DNA of 17,881 nt from an uncultured Oscillospiraceae bacterium (GTDB lineage Bacteria; Bacillota; Clostridia; Oscillospirales; Oscillospiraceae): contig CAKTKV010000011.1 in assembly GCA_934572355.1 (NCBI GenBank), positions 1-17,881 of the forward strand, in the 5' to 3' direction. Within the stretch, counting starts at the first letter, position 1. The number at the start of each line of letters is the position of its first letter. Both the position numbers and the translations under genes were made by a program. Under the pieces are notes generated by a model, which saw only the letters and a program-made list of their open reading frames with translations, was not told the DNA's origin and made no database searches. This document shows, piece by piece, positions 1-5,944 of the stretch.

Positions 1-103
1 CACTATCAGTCAGCATACCATAAGGGCGTTTTTAAGGCAAGTGGTAATTGGGGGGCGATTCGGCCGTGATCCATACAAATGGCAAATATTTGTAAAAACA
101 GCA

Positions 104-132
104 TTGACTTTTTCATATTCGCACATTATAAT
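104..132 (+). promoter_or_regulatory. Promoter of the tracrRNA
   Basis: A TTGACT -35 box (104-109) is followed after exactly 17 nt by a perfect TATAAT -10 box (127-132). The predicted start is near 137-140, immediately before the anti-repeat at 142. It is the only good sigma-70-type promoter I see upstream of cas9, so it may also feed the cas operon by read-through of the tracrRNA terminator. The boxes are seen directly; the start site is inferred. Confidence 0.85.
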
Positions 133-138
133 AAAAGT

Positions 139-231
139 GGTATTTACCATACCAAGAACTGCGCAGGTTACTATGATAAGGTCTTAGTACCGCAGAGCTC
201 TGACGCCCCGTTTCTGCGGGGCGTCATCTCT
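139..231 (+). ncRNA. tracrRNA of the type II-C CRISPR-Cas9 system
   Basis: The anti-repeat (142-177) shares 21 consecutive bases (142-162) with the plus-strand form of the CRISPR repeat. It therefore pairs perfectly with a crRNA repeat read from the minus strand. After an internal bulge (163-169), ACTATGAT at 170-177 pairs with the first eight repeat bases of the crRNA, using G-U wobbles. The tail follows the type II-C pattern: AAGG, a small GGT/ACC nexus-like hairpin (180-191), a CAGAGCTCTG palindrome (193-202), and a GC-rich terminal hairpin. In the cell it would pair with pre-crRNA, allow RNase III processing and load Cas9. The 5' and 3' ends are inferred from the promoter and terminator. 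Confidence 0.9.
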
Positions 232-233
232 TT
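201..233 (+). terminator. Intrinsic terminator and last stem-loop of the tracrRNA
   Basis: TGACGCCCC (201-209) pairs perfectly with GGGGCGTCA (218-226), and G210-C217 extends the stem to 10 bp with a 6-nt loop. It is followed by TCTCTTT. The U-tract is broken by C, so some read-through into cas9 is plausible. The cas9 start is only 43 nt downstream of the stem. Confidence 0.8.
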
Positions 234-269
234 ATATATAGACAAATACAGATAATAGGAGGCTCCGCA

Positions 270-3200
270 ATGCTTTCATACGGGATCGGTCTTGACATAG
301 GCATAGCATCTGTCGGCTGGGCCGTCGTCGCGCTTGATAACAATGAATCCCCCTACGGAATAATAAATATGGGGTCACGCATATTCGATGCTGCCGAGAA
401 TCCTAAAGACGGTGCCTCCCTCGCACTGCCGAGGCGGGAAGCGCGCAGCATGCGCCGCAGGCTGCGCCGTCACAGGCACCGGAACGAGCGTATACGCGCC
501 ATGCTCGTCAGGTGCGGTATTCTCACGCAGGACAGCCTTGATACTCTTTTTGACGGGCAGCTTGAGGATATATACGCGCTGCGCGTCCGCGCCCTGGACC
601 AAAGCGTAACGGCGGAGGAATTTGCGCGGATACTGATACACCTTTCCCAACGCAGGGGCTTCCGTTCAAACCGCAAGGCCGAAGTGTCAAAAGAGGATGG
701 GGAGCTTTTATCCGCGGTTAGCAAAAACGCTGAGCGGATGCGCGAAAACGGCTATCGCACCGCTGCCGAGATGTTTCTGAAATCGGAGGAATACGCAGAG
801 CACAAGCGCAACAAGGGAAGCAGCTATATTTCAACAGTCAGCCGCGGCATGGTCGAAGCCGAGGCAAAGATGATCTTTGCCGCACAGCGGTCATTTGGCA
901 TGCCCTTTGCCTCGGAGAAAACAGAGGAAGAGTATCTCAGCATTCTTCTGAGTCAGCGCTCCTTTGACGAAGGCCCCGGCGGAGACAGTCCATACGGCGG
1001 CAATCAGATCGAGAAGATGATAGGTAAATGTACGCTCGAGCCTGACGAGCCGCGTGCGGCAAAGGCCAGTTATTCGTTTGAATACTTCAATCTGCTGACG
1101 CGGATAAATAATATCCGTATAGTGGATGGCGGAGCGTCTGTCCCGCTCGACGACGCGCAGCGTGCGCTGATCGTTGAGCTTGCGCACAAGACCGAAGCCT
1201 TGGATTTTGCCAAGCTGCGCAAAGCGCTTGAGCTCTCGCCGTCACAGACCTTCAACCTTGTGTATTATCGCGCAGATGAAACGCAGGAAGCGTCGGAGCG
1301 CAAGCAGAAATTCAGCTTTCTGAAAGCATATCACGAGCTGCGCCGCGCATTTGATAAGCTCTCCAAGGGCTATATAAACGGCATGAGCCGTGAAAAACGC
1401 AACACGATCGCTTACGCGCTGACAGCATATAAAACGGAAAAATCGATACGCGCGGGGCTTGAAAATGCCGGGCTGACAGAGGATGAGCTGAACATAGCGC
1501 TCACAATAGGCAGCTTCTCAAAGTTCGGCCATCTCTCCGTAAAGGCCTGCGACAAGCTTATCCCTTATCTTGAGCAGGGCATGAAGTATAACGATGCCTG
1601 TGCCGCGGCAGGGTACAATTTCAAAGCCCACGACACAGAAAGCAGAACACGGCTCCTGCACATCACGCCGGAAGACCTGGAGCCGGTAACGAGTCCGGTT
1701 GTTCGCCGCGCGGTATCGCAGACAGTGAAGGTCATCAACGCGATCATCCGCGAGCGCGGATGCAGCCCCACATTCATAAACATCGAGCTTGCGCGTGAAA
1801 TGGCAAAGGATTTCCAGGAACGCGGCAGACTCAAAAAGGAAATGGACGCAAACGCCGCACAGAACGAGTGCGTTATGGAACAGATAAGGGAACTGGGCAA
1901 GGCTCAGCCCACAGGTCAGGACCTGCTGAAATATCTTCTCTGGCAGGAGCAGGACGGACGCTGCGCATATTCGCTGAAAACGATACCGCTCGAAAACCTG
2001 TTCGACGAGGGCTATGCGGAGATCGACCACATCATACCTTACAGCATCAGCTTTGACGACAGCCGCAGGAACAAGGTGCTCGTACTTTCAAAGGAGAACC
2101 GCGAAAAAAGCAACCGTCTGCCGCTGCAATATCTGAGCGGTAAACGGCGCGACGACTTCATCGTATGGGTCAACACAGCCGTGAGGGATCAGAAGAAGCG
2201 CAGAAATCTGCTCAAAGAGGAGATAAGCGACGCGGACCGCAGCAGGTTCATTGAGCGGAACCTTCAGGATACAAAGACGATGTCAAGCTTTCTCATGAAT
2301 TATCTGAACGATAATCTGGAATTTGCGCCGTCGGATAAGCGAAAGAAAAGAGTGACCGCGGTAAACGGAGCTGTCACGTCGTACCTGCGCAAGCGCTGGG
2401 GCATCAGGAAGCTCCGCGCGAACGGCGATACTCATCATGCCGTTGACGCGCTTGTCATCGCCTGCACGACTGATGGTCTGATCCAGCGCGTCAGCAGGTA
2501 CAGCAGGTGTCACGAAAGCAGCACCGTCGATGTCGACTCTGAGACCGGCGAGGTGATTGACCGCTTCCCGTACCCTTGGCCGCAGTTCCGCAAGGAGCTT
2601 GAAGGCCGCTTGACGAGCGACCCGATGAAAAATCTCCGCGAACTGAACCTGCCGCTTTACGGCGATCCTGAAGTGTCGCTGCGGCCGTTGTTTGTCTCGC
2701 GCATGCCGAGACGTAAGGTCACGGGTGCGGCGCACAAGGAAACGATCAAAAGCCCCGCCGCCCTTGATGATGGTTTCCTCGTAGTCAAAAAGCCGCTTAC
2801 CGAGCTGAAGCTCGATAAGGACGGCGAGATTGCGAACTACTATATGCCGCAGAGCGACCGCCTGCTGTATGAGGCGCTGAAGCGGCAGCTCAGCGCTCAC
2901 GGCGGAGACGGGAAAAAGGCCTTCACTGAGCCTTTCCATAAGCCGAAGAGCGACGGTACTCCCGGTCCGGTCGTCAACAAGGTGAAGATATGCGAGCCGA
3001 GCACAATGTCTGTCCCGATCCTCGGCGGCAGCGGCGCGGCCGATAACGACAGTATGGTGAGAGTAGACGTGTTCCGCGTTGAGGGCGAGGGCTACTACTT
3101 TGTCCCCATCTATGTCGCCGATACGCTGAAGTCCGAGCTTCCGAACAGAGCATGTACCCGATCATATCCGTATGACAAATGGAAAGTAATGGATGACAGG

Positions 3201-3512
3201 GATTTCATTTTCTCGCTCTATCCAAATGATCTGTTCAAAGCGACGAGCCGAAAGACGCTCACTCTGAAGCTTTCCCAGCAGGACAGCACGCTGCCGCTGG
3301 AATACTGCGTAAAATCAGAGCTTATGTACTTCAAGAGTGCGAGCATAAGCACAGCAAGCTTCACTGCGATCAATCATGACAACAGCTATAAAATAGACAG
3401 TTTAGGAATAAAGACTCTTGAGAATTTAGAAAAATACACCGTGGATGTTCTCGGTACATACCACGCCGTAGGGAAGGAAAACAGACAGTCGTTTTATAAA
3501 AAGAGAGGTTGA
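270..3512 (+). CDS. cas9: Cas9, type II-C RNA-guided DNA endonuclease
   Basis: This is the crRNA/tracrRNA-guided effector that cleaves both strands of target DNA. At 1080 aa it is in the compact II-C size range. RuvC-I has D9 in YGIGLDIGIASVGW. The arginine-rich bridge helix spans about 55-80, and a REC region covers about 85-470. RuvC-II has E506 in INIELARE. The HNH domain has D586-H587 in EIDHIIPYS and N610 in the downstream N/K-rich segment. RuvC-III has H723 and D726 in HHAVDALV. A conserved SRMPRRKVTG segment follows at 810-819, then a WED/PAM-interacting region with YYFVPIYV (942-949) and FSLYPNDL (981-988). All nuclease residues are present, so the protein should be active. The start is fixed by AGGAGG at 257-262, 7 nt before ATG. 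PAM preference cannot be read from the sequence. It heads the cas9-cas1-cas2 operon. Confidence 0.97.
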   Translation: MLSYGIGLDIGIASVGWAVVALDNNESPYGIINMGSRIFDAAENPKDGASLALPRREARSMRRRLRRHRHRNERIRAMLVRCGILTQDSLDTLFDGQLEDIYALRVRALDQSVTAEEFARILIHLSQRRGFRSNRKAEVSKEDGELLSAVSKNAERMRENGYRTAAEMFLKSEEYAEHKRNKGSSYISTVSRGMVEAEAKMIFAAQRSFGMPFASEKTEEEYLSILLSQRSFDEGPGGDSPYGGNQIEKMIGKCTLEPDEPRAAKASYSFEYFNLLTRINNIRIVDGGASVPLDDAQRALIVELAHKTEALDFAKLRKALELSPSQTFNLVYYRADETQEASERKQKFSFLKAYHELRRAFDKLSKGYINGMSREKRNTIAYALTAYKTEKSIRAGLENAGLTEDELNIALTIGSFSKFGHLSVKACDKLIPYLEQGMKYNDACAAAGYNFKAHDTESRTRLLHITPEDLEPVTSPVVRRAVSQTVKVINAIIRERGCSPTFINIELAREMAKDFQERGRLKKEMDANAAQNECVMEQIRELGKAQPTGQDLLKYLLWQEQDGRCAYSLKTIPLENLFDEGYAEIDHIIPYSISFDDSRRNKVLVLSKENREKSNRLPLQYLSGKRRDDFIVWVNTAVRDQKKRRNLLKEEISDADRSRFIERNLQDTKTMSSFLMNYLNDNLEFAPSDKRKKRVTAVNGAVTSYLRKRWGIRKLRANGDTHHAVDALVIACTTDGLIQRVSRYSRCHESSTVDVDSETGEVIDRFPYPWPQFRKELEGRLTSDPMKNLRELNLPLYGDPEVSLRPLFVSRMPRRKVTGAAHKETIKSPAALDDGFLVVKKPLTELKLDKDGEIANYYMPQSDRLLYEALKRQLSAHGGDGKKAFTEPFHKPKSDGTPGPVVNKVKICEPSTMSVPILGGSGAADNDSMVRVDVFRVEGEGYYFVPIYVADTLKSELPNRACTRSYPYDKWKVMDDRDFIFSLYPNDLFKATSRKTLTLKLSQQDSTLPLEYCVKSELMYFKSASISTASFTAINHDNSYKIDSLGIKTLENLEKYTVDVLGTYHAVGKENRQSFYKKRG

Positions 3513-3514
3513 AC

Positions 3515-4414
3515 ATGGCGTTTCGAAACATTATTGTCGAAAATCCTGCGCATATCTCCGTGAAGAACAGCCAGCTTGTGATCCGTACCGATACTGAGCA
3601 CAGCGCCGCGCTTGAGGATATCTCTGCGCTGCTGCTCGAAAACCGGCAGACAACAATAACAGCAGCCGCACTCTCCGCTCTTGGAGAGTGCGGCTGCTGC
3701 GTTTTTACCTGCGACGAAAAGCATTTACCCTGCACAGTCCTCACTCCATTCATGCAGCACAGCCGTCAGGCTGCTGTCATCGAAAAGCAGCTTGCGGCGG
3801 GTGAACCGCTGAAAAAGCGGATGTGGCAGGCCATAGTCAAGGCAAAGATCACCAATCAGGCGCTTTGCCTGAAAAACTGCGGCAACGAGCATGACTGCCA
3901 GACCTTAAAAGCGATGGCAGAGCGTGTCCGTTCGGGCGACGTGGGGAACGTAGAAGCTGCCGCGGCACGCTTTTATTTCCCCGTTCTCTTCGGGGATGGT
4001 TTCACTCGCGGGACTGACTGCGTATACAATGCCGCGCTCAATTACGGCTATGCCATCATCAGGGGCAGCATCGCCCGCTCCCTGGCGGTACACGGTCTGC
4101 TGCCCGTTTTCGGAATACACCATGAAAGCTTGATGAACGCATTTAACCTTGCCGATGACCTGATAGAGCCTTTCCGTCCGCTGATCGATCTGCTTGTATT
4201 CTCCTCTTTCCGTCCCGAGGATGAGCTTACTCCCGACAAAAAGCGCCTTCTTTTCAGCACGCTGAATCTGGACATTCTTTCCGATTCCCAGCACCACAGC
4301 ACCGCATACGCGATAGACAGGCTCGTGCAGAGCCTGCTGCGTTCATTGGATGAAAAGCAGCCCCGGCTTCTCCTTCCAGAGCTGCTTGCGCTTGAGCAGC
4401 ACCGGTATGAATAA
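3515..4414 (+). CDS. cas1: Cas1, CRISPR adaptation integrase (type II)
   Basis: Cas1 is the metal-dependent integrase that, with Cas2, inserts new spacers at the array. The protein is 299 aa, normal for type II Cas1. The expected metal ligands are visible: E147 in GNVEAAAARFYF, the His pair H202/H203 in GIHHES, and E218 in DLIEPFRP. An in-frame TTG exists at 3509. I chose ATG 3515 because GAGAGG (3502-3507) is then 7 nt upstream and the product begins MAFRNIIVEN, as expected for the family. It begins 2 nt after the cas9 stop, so the two are cotranscribed. A terminator-like 17-bp hairpin lies within the first fifth of the coding sequence (see 3660-3706). Confidence 0.96.
   Translation: MAFRNIIVENPAHISVKNSQLVIRTDTEHSAALEDISALLLENRQTTITAAALSALGECGCCVFTCDEKHLPCTVLTPFMQHSRQAAVIEKQLAAGEPLKKRMWQAIVKAKITNQALCLKNCGNEHDCQTLKAMAERVRSGDVGNVEAAAARFYFPVLFGDGFTRGTDCVYNAALNYGYAIIRGSIARSLAVHGLLPVFGIHHESLMNAFNLADDLIEPFRPLIDLLVFSSFRPEDELTPDKKRLLFSTLNLDILSDSQHHSTAYAIDRLVQSLLRSLDEKQPRLLLPELLALEQHRYE
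3660..3706 (+). terminator. Terminator-like hairpin inside cas1
   Basis: Bases 3660-3676 and 3683-3699 are perfect reverse complements: a GC-rich 17-bp stem with the 6-nt loop GCTCTT. They are followed by CG and five Ts (3702-3706). This has the full form of an intrinsic terminator within an actively translated frame. The codons spell AALSALGECGC, a region where type II Cas1 proteins usually carry a similar Ala/Ser-Ala-Leu pattern, so part of the symmetry may be chance. Function as an attenuator is inferred; translating ribosomes would normally melt the hairpin. Confidence 0.5.
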
Positions 4415-4727
4415 GTTTATGAGAATGATCGTATTTTTTGATCTGCCTGTGCAGACAAAGACGCAGCGGAGAGAGGCCACAAAATTCAGAAACTTCCTGC
4501 TCAAGGACGGTTATCACATGCTGCAATACTCCGTATACGCCCGCGTGTGCAACGGGACTGACGCTGTGGACAAGCACCGCGAGCGTCTGCGTAACCGTCT
4601 GCCGAAAAACGGAGCTATCCGGATGCTCGTCATTACCGAGAAGCAGTACGAGAGTATAGAAATTCTGCTGGGTGAGCTCACCCCAGCGGACGAGCCGTTC
4701 GAGAGCGAGGTTCTCACCGTTTTTTGA
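4407..4727 (+). CDS. cas2: Cas2, CRISPR adaptation protein
   Basis: Cas2 is the small ferredoxin-fold partner of Cas1 in the spacer-integration complex. The start ATG at 4407 overlaps the cas1 end by 8 nt, giving a 106-aa protein that begins MNKFMRMIVFFDLPV. D12 in FFDLPV is the conserved Asp of the family. The middle region (LKDGYHMLQYSVYARVC) and the C-terminal LVITEKQY segment match type II Cas2. An in-frame upstream ATG at 4350 would add 19 residues coded inside cas1 and is rejected. Overlap with cas1 implies translational coupling. No csn2 or cas4 follows, consistent with subtype II-C. Confidence 0.95.
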   Translation: MNKFMRMIVFFDLPVQTKTQRREATKFRNFLLKDGYHMLQYSVYARVCNGTDAVDKHRERLRNRLPKNGAIRMLVITEKQYESIEILLGELTPADEPFESEVLTVF

Positions 4728-4774
4728 AAAACCGGAATTTTTGCATTTTTGCCGCGGCGGCGCAGACTTTTTAT

Positions 4775-4816
4775 AAAAAAAGGAACCCTGAAACCATTGA
4801 TTTCAGGGTTCCTTTT
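4775..4816. terminator. Bidirectional terminator between cas2 and the CRISPR array
   Basis: AAAAGGAACCCTGAAA (4778-4793) pairs perfectly with its reverse complement at 4801-4816: a 16-bp stem with a 7-nt loop. The seven As at 4775-4781 become a TTTTTTT tract on the minus strand, the better direction. On the plus strand the hairpin ends in TTTTCC. It lies 48 nt after the cas2 stop and 9 nt before the first repeat. It can end the cas operon and, more strongly, an array transcript read from the minus strand. Confidence 0.85.
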
Positions 4817-4825
4817 CCGCAGTCA

Positions 4826-5391
4826 GATTTACCATACCAAGAACTGCTAGGGAACTACAACCACCGACCAAGGCATTGTCAAGGCCGTCAAGATTTACCA
4901 TACCAAGAACTGCTAGGGAACTACAACTACCACCGGTGCGCATAGTTGATCTCGACTGATTTACCATACCAAGAACTGCTAGGGAACTACAACTACCAAA
5001 TACGGCAAAGACAGTAATCATATGATTTACCATACCAAGAACTGCTAGGGAACTACAACGTGTCGCGGCTGCGCACTGGAGCGCTGTGCGATTTACCATA
5101 CCAAGAACTGCTAGGGAACTACAACTTCGGGCACATTCTTGAGCACCGATGCTAAAGATTTACCATACCAAGAACTGCTAGGGAACTACAACTATGCACT
5201 CAAGTTGTTCACAAGACGAAACGATTTACCATACCAAGAACTGCTAGGGAACTACAACAGCTGACCACGGTTAGATGTTAACATACGGGATTTACCATAC
5301 CAAGAACTGCTAGGGAACTACAACAGCTGAAACAAGAGGCCGTCGCCGTTGAGCTGTTTCACCATACCAAAAACTGCGAAGAGACTACAAC
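4826..5391 (-). CRISPR. CRISPR array, nine repeats and eight spacers
   Basis: Eight identical 36-nt repeats start at 4826, 4892, 4958, 5024, 5090, 5157, 5223 and 5289, plus a ninth diverged copy at 5356-5391. On the plus strand each begins GATTTACC and ends ACTACAAC. Spacers are 30 nt, except the fifth (5126-5156) and eighth (5325-5355), which are 31. The minus strand is assigned because only minus-strand repeats (GTTGTAGTTCCC..., a type II-C style) pair with the plus-strand tracrRNA. Each minus-strand repeat also has a possible internal promoter, TTGTAG then TATGGT 18 nt later, like the repeat-borne promoters known in Neisseria II-C arrays; this is inference. By eye, no spacer matches another part of the window. 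Confidence 0.97.
5356..5391 (-). repeat. Degenerate terminal CRISPR repeat
   Basis: This copy differs from the other eight at seven positions (2, 5, 16, 23, 25, 27 and 28, counted on the plus strand) but keeps the ACCATACCAA core and the ACTACAAC end. Diverged terminal repeats usually mark the oldest, leader-distal end of an array. Here that end lies away from cas2 but at the upstream end of the transcription direction required by the tracrRNA. Confidence 0.9.
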
Positions 5392-5422
5392 AATGAGGCT
5401 AATTGCCTACACCCTGCTGCAC

Positions 5423-5620
5423 TCATTCCTCAATGACCTCAAGCTCGGATTCCACACAACCGTACAGTTTCCAGCTATCATCGTCGCCGTAACCGCCGGG
5501 CGTTCCTTTTTCGTCGGATTCAACTTCAAAGCGCTCTTTGCCCCTTACTGTGCCTATATCAACCACGATGCCGGTAATGCCCGTCTCTTTTATTCTCACA
5601 TGCGTAAATAGTTCTATCAT
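5423..5620 (-). CDS. Small acidic KOW/SH3-like hypothetical protein
   Basis: A 65-aa acidic protein. It begins MIELFTHVRIKETGITGIVV, a beta-rich pattern like small KOW/SH3-barrel proteins (DUF4926-type), and ends in an acidic tail. The start at 5620 is chosen because AAGGCGGG lies just upstream on the minus strand; a longer frame to 5695 would run through the promoter. The promoter is at 5642-5670. The gene faces the array and stops only 31 nt before its terminal repeat, with no obvious terminator between, so its transcript could run into the array in the crRNA-sense direction. I see no evidence that it acts in CRISPR immunity; similar small proteins are generic in Firmicutes. Function is unknown. 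Confidence 0.7.
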   Translation of the reverse strand: MIELFTHVRIKETGITGIVVDIGTVRGKERFEVESDEKGTPGGYGDDDSWKLYGCVESELEVIEE

Positions 5621-5641
5621 TTTCTGCCCGCCTTTTTTAAT

Positions 5642-5670
5642 AGTATACACTATCGTTCCCCGTTTGGCAA
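5642..5670 (-). promoter_or_regulatory. Promoter of the small minus-strand gene
   Basis: Read on the minus strand, TTGCCA (5665-5670) is followed after 17 nt by TATACT (5642-5647). It lies 22 nt upstream of the start codon at 5620. It is the nearest clear promoter that could read through the small gene into the minus-strand CRISPR array. Confidence 0.65.
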
Positions 5671-5713
5671 GCCGTCCCGCTGCGCAGGGCGGCAACTTCC
5701 CCCGCCCCGGCTA

Positions 5714-5741
5714 TTGACACGGCGCAAAAACCTGCTATAAT
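5714..5741 (+). promoter_or_regulatory. Promoter of the metK riboswitch transcript
   Basis: A perfect TTGACA (5714-5719) and perfect TATAAT (5736-5741) are separated by 16 nt, with a TG extended -10 at 5733-5734. The start is predicted near 5748, about 13 nt before the aptamer. This is a strong constitutive promoter whose output is set by the downstream riboswitch. Confidence 0.9.
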
Positions 5742-5760
5742 ATCACAGTACAATTGAACA

Positions 5761-5896
5761 CCTTATCAAGAGCGGTGGAGGGAACGGCCCTGTGAAGCCC
5801 GGCAACCTGCGTATGCAAGGTGCCAAATCCGGCGGTGATACGAAAGATGAGGCTTTTATGCAGACTTTATGCTCCGTCGGTTGACGGAGCTTTTTT
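5761..5896 (+). promoter_or_regulatory. SAM-I (S-box) riboswitch controlling metK
   Basis: The aptamer (5761-5852) shows the S-box core: P1 strands CCTTATC (5761-5767) and GATGAGG (5846-5852), then AAGAGCGGTGGAGGGA, GGCCC, GAAGCCCGGCAACC and GGTGCCAAATCC. The expression platform is explicit. GATGAGGC (5846-5853) can pair with GCTCCGTC (5871-5878), with one mismatch and two wobbles, as antiterminator. Otherwise GCTCCGTC forms the terminator stem. By the established mechanism, bound S-adenosylmethionine stabilises P1 and favours termination, so SAM shuts off its own synthase. Confidence 0.95.
5871..5896 (+). terminator. Riboswitch-controlled terminator upstream of metK
   Basis: GCTCCGTC (5871-5878) and GACGGAGC (5883-5890) form a perfect 8-bp stem with a GGTT loop, followed by six Ts (5891-5896). 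The 5' strand is shared with the antiterminator. Confidence 0.93.
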
Positions 5897-5944
5897 ATCG
5901 CTCTTGACCCAAAGTTCTGTAAAAATACAAAGGAGGATATATAA

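Noticed and set aside
2283..2939. 218-codon minus-strand open frame inside cas9
   Set aside because: It lies fully antisense to the conserved Cas9 RuvC-III region, has no family motif, and is explained by codon shadowing in GC-biased DNA.
3509..3514. TTG 3509 as the cas1 start
   Set aside because: It would sit only 1 nt from the GAGAGG site and overlap the cas9 stop. ATG 3515 has correct spacing and gives the expected N-terminus.
4803..5099. Minus-strand open frame crossing the CRISPR repeats
   Set aside because: The predicted product is a periodic translation of repeats and spacers, not a gene.
4862..5355. Self-targeting spacers against this window
   Set aside because: I compared the spacers by eye with the rest of the window on both strands and saw no long match. 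This was not an exhaustive search and says nothing about the rest of the genome.
5356..5440. The degenerate repeat plus the following AATGAGGC... as a second tracrRNA
   Set aside because: It resembles an anti-repeat in the first half, but no matching nexus, palindrome or terminator hairpin follows on the plus strand, and the region overlaps the 3' end of a minus-strand gene. A diverged terminal repeat is the simpler reading.
5393..5611. Plus-strand 72-codon frame next to the array
   Set aside because: It is antisense to the better-supported minus-strand small gene, which has a promoter and ribosome-binding site, while this frame starts 2 nt after the last repeat with no ribosome-binding site.
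5741..5944. T-box or cobalamin riboswitch upstream of metK
   Set aside because: There is no T-box core or B12 box, while all SAM-I core segments and the P1/terminator switch are present.
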